Shown piece by piece: positions 23,198-26,294 of a stretch of DNA of 26,294 nt. Every line of letters starts with the position of its first letter. The stretch's first letter is position 1. The DNA is from Candidatus Thorarchaeota archaeon (GTDB lineage: Archaea; Asgardarchaeota; Thorarchaeia; Thorarchaeales; Thorarchaeaceae): assembly GCA_016840385.1 (NCBI GenBank), contig JAEOSL010000042.1:1-26294 (forward strand), given 5' to 3'. The notes beneath the pieces were generated by a model, which had not been told where the DNA came from, did not search any database, and was given only the letters and a program-made list of their open reading frames with translations. Position numbers and translations under genes: made by a program.

Positions 23198-25390
23198 CTA
23201 CACATAACCTGGTAAGATTTTAGATTCCTGAGGTTGTCTTTTCTTCACACTCTCAGCAAGTGCAGCAAATCGTTCGACATCTTTAGGAGATAGGCTTGGT
23301 CGGGTTTCCTCGAGTGCAAGCTCGAAATGCTTCATTGTTACAGGTTTTGCTTTCCAATCGTCACGAACAGCAGTCATCGCAGCTTCTCTACAGAGACCCT
23401 CAATATCAGCTCCAGAATAACCAGCTGTCATCTCAGCAAGTATTTTGAGATTGACATCTTCATCCAGTGGCATCTCCTTCGTATGCACTTTGAAGATTTC
23501 AAGTCGTGCTATATCATCTGGTGGAGGAACGAATACAATAGCATCAAAACGACCAGGACGGAGAACTGCAGGATCTAGAATATCTGCACGGTTTGTAGCA
23601 CCGATGACAAGAACATTCTGTAGCGTTTTCATTCCATCAATTTCAGCAAGAAACTGGTTCACAATTCTTTGACTGACTCCAGTGTCGTCATTCGTTCCAC
23701 GAGCAGCCATTATTGCATCAATCTCATCAAAGAAGAGAACACAGGGCGCAGTTTGTCGGGCTTTAGCGAAAATCTCTCGTATTGCTTTCTCAGATTCACC
23801 AACGTACTTGTTAAAGATCTCAGGACCTCTCACAGAAATGAAGTTCGCTTCGCTCTCAGTAGCAACAGCCTTGGCTAGGAGAGTTTTACCAGTACCAGGT
23901 GGTCCAAAGAGAAGGACTCCCTTGGGTGGTCTGATCCCCATTTCACGAAATACTTCGGGACGCTTGATCGGAGCTTCAACAGCTTCTTTCAGTTGAACCT
24001 TAACCTTTGCAAGCCCACCAACATCTTCCCACTTCACATCAGGTTTCTCAACATAGAATTCTCGAAGAGCTGAAGGGGACACGTCATTAAGTGCCATCAG
24101 AAAATCAGCTTGAGTTACGAAGAGATCACCCAGAATATCTGCAGGGATATCTCCAGTTTCTGGATCTATGTGGGGCAACGCTCTTCGCAATGCCTGCATC
24201 GCAGCTTCTCTAGCAAGAGCAGAAAGATCAGCACCCACAAATCCATGAGTCACTGCAGCTAACTGCTCCAGCTCAACATCATCTTGCAAGGGCATGGCTC
24301 GTGTATGAATTTGGAGGATTTCCAATCGACCCTTCTGGTCGGGAACCCCAAGTTCAATCTCACGGTCAAATCTTCCAGGTCTCCTAAGAGCTTCATCAAT
24401 GTCATCGACACGGTTGGTCGCACCAATTACGATAACCTGGCCTCTTCCTGCTAATCCATCCATGAGAGCTAGCATCTGAGCTACAACTCGACGTTCTACT
24501 TCTCCTGTGACATCTGCTCGCTTTGGAGCGATGCTATCTATTTCATCAATGAAGATGATAGTAGGAGCATTCTTCTCAGCATCTTCGAAGGTTTCTCTCA
24601 GTTTTTGTTCAGACTCTCCGTAGAACTTTGACATGATCTCTGGACCATTAATCACTTTGAAATTTGCACCAGTTTCATTTGCTACAGCTTTAGCAATCAG
24701 TGTTTTACCAGTTCCAGGAGGTCCATGGAGTAGAACTCCTTTCGGCGGAGTGATACCAAGTCGCTTGAAGAGTTCGGGAGATTTCATTGGTAATTCAATC
24801 GTTTCACGAATCTTCACTAGTTCCTTGCTCAGGCCCCCTATGTCTTCATAGGTCACATCGGGTATCGATGTGTTCTCAACTTTCGCAGGTTGATTCAACA
24901 CCTCGACTTCTGTATCGGCTGTGATTCGACCATATTTTGGTGGTGTTACATTCGTTGCAGTAAATTGAAGCCCTTGACCAATAGAGGTAATTAAAATCAC
25001 GTCACCTCTTGTTACAGGGCGATTCAGAATTTGCTGCTTCAAGTATCTATCAAATCCTTGCTGGAAACGAACGGGTTGGCTTGGTGCAAGAACAACTCTT
25101 TTTGCATCAGGAATGTTTGCTTTACTTACTTCTACCATCTCACCTAATTTAGCTCCAGCATTGCTACGAATCAAACCATCCATTCGCACAATATCTAGTA
25201 CTTCGTCTTCATTGAGACTGGGCCAACAGACTGCAATGGTTTCCTTTGAACCCTTGAGGAGAACATAATCTCCAGATCTAACCCCAAGGTGGTTTCTAAC
25301 GTCTGAATTCAACCTAATTATACCGCGGCCCTGATCTTTGGGCATTGCAGCGGCGACTTTCAGACGAACATTATCTTCACTCATTATCAT
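23198..25390 (-). CDS. cdc48: Cdc48/VCP-type double AAA+ ATPase
   Basis: The 730-residue protein has the full Cdc48/p97 layout. An N-terminal double-psi barrel and beta-clam substrate domain (1-180) precedes D1 with Walker A GPPGTGKT (223-230), Walker B IIFIDEID (279-286) and pore loop KFYG (255-258). D2 has Walker A GPPGTGKT (497-504), Walker B LFFDEID (553-559) and pore loop KYVG (529-532). Arginine fingers lie in the RRPGRFD motifs of both rings. It unfolds or extracts proteins using ATP, feeding the proteasome or remodelling complexes. The protein ends LPGYV, with a penultimate Tyr as in HbYX proteasome-docking tails. It follows hsp20 by 13 bases in the same operon. ATG 25384 is an alternative start. 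Confidence 0.96.
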   Translation of the reverse strand: MIMSEDNVRLKVAAAMPKDQGRGIIRLNSDVRNHLGVRSGDYVLLKGSKETIAVCWPSLNEDEVLDIVRMDGLIRSNAGAKLGEMVEVSKANIPDAKRVVLAPSQPVRFQQGFDRYLKQQILNRPVTRGDVILITSIGQGLQFTATNVTPPKYGRITADTEVEVLNQPAKVENTSIPDVTYEDIGGLSKELVKIRETIELPMKSPELFKRLGITPPKGVLLHGPPGTGKTLIAKAVANETGANFKVINGPEIMSKFYGESEQKLRETFEDAEKNAPTIIFIDEIDSIAPKRADVTGEVERRVVAQMLALMDGLAGRGQVIVIGATNRVDDIDEALRRPGRFDREIELGVPDQKGRLEILQIHTRAMPLQDDVELEQLAAVTHGFVGADLSALAREAAMQALRRALPHIDPETGDIPADILGDLFVTQADFLMALNDVSPSALREFYVEKPDVKWEDVGGLAKVKVQLKEAVEAPIKRPEVFREMGIRPPKGVLLFGPPGTGKTLLAKAVATESEANFISVRGPEIFNKYVGESEKAIREIFAKARQTAPCVLFFDEIDAIMAARGTNDDTGVSQRIVNQFLAEIDGMKTLQNVLVIGATNRADILDPAVLRPGRFDAIVFVPPPDDIARLEIFKVHTKEMPLDEDVNLKILAEMTAGYSGADIEGLCREAAMTAVRDDWKAKPVTMKHFELALEETRPSLSPKDVERFAALAESVKKRQPQESKILPGYV

Positions 25391-25403
25391 TCACTCTACT
25401 ATA

Positions 25404-25829
25404 TCACTCAATTTTCAGGTATCCTTCTTTGGGACCATCGTTACTAGCAGCTTTCTTCAGCTCAATCTCCAAGATGCCATTTCGAAAGGATACTCTTGAA
25501 TTATCAATATCAACGTCAAAGTTCAAATCAAAAACTGCTTCATTCCCCTCGATTTGATCATTGACTAACAGGATTCTTTCTTCTACTTTCACATCAACCA
25601 GTGTGCTATCATTCTCCAGTTCAACCATGAAGAGAACCCTATCTTCTAGGTCGATAACTTCAGCATGTAATTCATCGCTGGGAGGAAACATTTCACCCAC
25701 ATCCGGGTTGCCAAACATTGAACCGCTCCAGTAGCTAATTGTTCCATCACCATCAGAAATCTGTCCCATAGATTTCATCAGGTGTTCAAACACCCTACGG
25801 AATACTGACTCGAACTCATCATCTATCAT
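25404..25829 (-). CDS. Small heat-shock protein (Hsp20/alpha-crystallin family)
   Basis: The 141-residue protein has a short helical N-terminus (DEFESVFRRVFEHLMKSMGQ), an alpha-crystallin-type beta sandwich from about 50, and the family hallmark near its end, RVSFRNGILEIELKK (the A-x-x-x-N-G-x-L motif, with R in place of A). The tail is short and lacks an obvious I-x-I/V motif. It is acidic overall. Such proteins hold unfolding proteins in a refoldable state. The gene is the first of a two-gene stress unit with cdc48, pairing holding and unfolding functions. Its GGAG ribosome site is 12 bases before the ATG and lies in a foldable leader; the promoter has a four-copy repeat. Some GvpH-like or divergent CS-domain proteins look similar. 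Confidence 0.82.
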   Translation of the reverse strand: MIDDEFESVFRRVFEHLMKSMGQISDGDGTISYWSGSMFGNPDVGEMFPPSDELHAEVIDLEDRVLFMVELENDSTLVDVKVEERILLVNDQIEGNEAVFDLNFDVDIDNSRVSFRNGILEIELKKAASNDGPKEGYLKIE

Positions 25830-25841
25830 TTTTAAAATGGT

Positions 25842-25900
25842 CTCCAGTGAGAAGCCCCTGGACGACTATTGTCGCCCATGAGTCACCTGTTCGGGGCTCC
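25842..25900 (-). promoter_or_regulatory. Structured 5' leader of hsp20, candidate RNA thermometer
   Basis: On the minus strand GGAGCCCC (25900-25893) pairs with GGGGCTTC (25858-25851), an 8-bp stem with one G-U. Inside it GGGCGAC-AATA-GTCGTCC (25877-25860) is a 7-bp hairpin with one G-U. Just after, TCTC-ACTG-GAGA folds over the GGAG ribosome site (25845-25842). Both wobble pairs are only possible in the hsp20-sense RNA, which supports a role in this transcript. Confidence 0.5.
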
Positions 25901-25929
25901 TTTCTGTACAGATGCTAGTTAGCACCTAA

Positions 25930-25976
25930 GGTACCATTCGGTACCTATGATACCATCAGGTACATTAGTATATAAA
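25930..25976 (-). promoter_or_regulatory. hsp20 promoter with four GGTACC-like repeats
   Basis: TTTATATA (25976-25969 on minus) is a good TATA box. Downstream of it, toward hsp20, come four six-base near-palindromes: GGTACA (25959), GATACC (25949), GGTACC (25940) and GGTACC (25930), spaced 10, 9 and 10 bases, about one helical turn. The expected transcription start (about 25946) falls within the array, so a repressor bound here would block the promoter. Confidence 0.6.
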
Positions 25977-26011
25977 CCTTAGGAAGTGGATGAGCTCGTA
26001 CTAAATACAAA

Positions 26012-26294
26012 TTAACTCGTTTCCTCTTTGCGAAGAATATCTCTTGCAATGAGGACACCAGAAACAGAAGCCTGCATGAGACCTCGAGTTATACCAGCGC
26101 CATCACCAGCCGCATATAGATTGGTTACTTCAGTTTCAAGATTCTCGTTCAGTTTCAAACGAGAGCTATAGAATTTGACTTCTACACCATACAGAAGAGT
26201 TCCAGCTCCAGCAACACCAGGACATAGTTTGTCTAATGCATCAAGCATTTCCAAGATCGAACTGAGATGCCGGTATGGAAGTGCAAAGCTAAGG
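26012..26294 (-). CDS. FAD-dependent dehydrogenase (COG2509-like), C-terminal fragment (runs off the right edge)
   Basis: The frame is open to the window end, so this is the last 93 or so residues of a longer protein. It reads HLSSILEMLDALDKLCPG, then TLLYGVEVKFYSSRLKLNE, and then NLYAAGDGAGITRGLMQASVSGVLIARDIL. The AAGDGAG motif is the C-terminal FAD/NAD-contacting turn, and the whole stretch is typical of the 'uncharacterised FAD-dependent dehydrogenase' group (COG2509). The reaction is not established for that group. The TTG/ATG codons at 26254-26246 are internal, not the start. The stop lies about 35 bases from the hsp20 TATA box. Confidence 0.85.
   Translation of the reverse strand, partial: LSFALPYRHLSSILEMLDALDKLCPGVAGAGTLLYGVEVKFYSSRLKLNENLETEVTNLYAAGDGAGITRGLMQASVSGVLIARDILRKEETS

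Noticed and set aside
23682..23996. 104-codon open frame on plus opposite cdc48
   Set aside because: Shadow of the conserved AAA+ D2 Walker region.
25851..25900. tRNA-like look of the GC-rich stem region before hsp20
   Set aside because: No acceptor stem, T-arm or anticodon arm can be drawn; a leader hairpin explains it better.
1..26294. CRISPR arrays, transposases, integrases, att sites
   Set aside because: No spaced direct-repeat array and no mobile-element protein was found on either strand.

Overview
The window reads as archaeal chromosome from an anaerobe running the archaeal Wood-Ljungdahl pathway. The evidence is a complete archaeal-type CO dehydrogenase/acetyl-CoA synthase (ACDS/CODH-ACS) gene set (cdhA, B, C, D, E), an F420-dependent methylene-tetrahydromethanopterin dehydrogenase (mtd), an HdrA start, archaeal TATA-like promoters with GGAG/GGTGAT ribosome sites, and a Cdc48-type double AAA+ ATPase. 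An uncultivated lineage, possibly Asgard/Thorarchaeia-like, would fit the mix of C1 genes and poorly known TPR, polyproline and V4R-like proteins. That placement is inference only, because no rRNA or marker gene is present.

Left part (1-12690): an hdrA start points left (1-210, minus). Across a 147-bp divergent promoter region with a perfect 12-bp palindrome lies a rightward, tightly packed gene train. It encodes a three-cluster Fe-S protein, a FwdB-like molybdopterin-family protein that appears to have lost its metal-ligand cysteine, a CooC-type nickel ATPase, cdhA, cdhB, cdhC, cdhD and cdhE (overlapping by 1-4 bases or nearly so), a second CooC-type ATPase, and an acetyl-CoA hydrolase/transferase fused to a GNAT domain. 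Together they make, mature and draw on the enzyme that joins CO2-derived CO, a methyl group and CoA into acetyl-CoA.

Middle (12691-16860, plus strand): mtd supplies the preceding methyl-branch step. It is followed by an unrecognised coiled-coil protein with a C-terminal zinc ribbon and by an alanine-aminotransferase-like PLP enzyme, which ends at a stem-loop/T-tract terminator.

Right part (16964-26294, all minus strand): a two-gene unit of a winged-helix regulator and a phytoene-desaturase-like flavoprotein, with a clear inverted-repeat operator at its promoter; a TPR/beta-sandwich/coiled-coil protein; a 99-residue orphan; a small two-helix membrane protein ending in seven prolines; a 390-bp gene-free, GC-elevated segment with imperfect terminal inverted repeats, probably a structured RNA or a small element; an unrecognised protein with a possible V4R-like end; an hsp20-cdc48 stress unit; and the C-terminus of a COG2509-type FAD dehydrogenase running off the window. 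The hsp20 promoter carries four 9-10-bp-spaced GGTACC-like repeats, and its leader can fold into a structure that hides the ribosome site.

The most promising leads are the apparently metal-ligand-less FwdB-like protein in the CODH/ACS operon, the structured gene-free segment at 21827-22112, and the combined operator array and candidate RNA thermometer in front of hsp20. No rRNA, tRNA, CRISPR array, transposase or integrase was seen.
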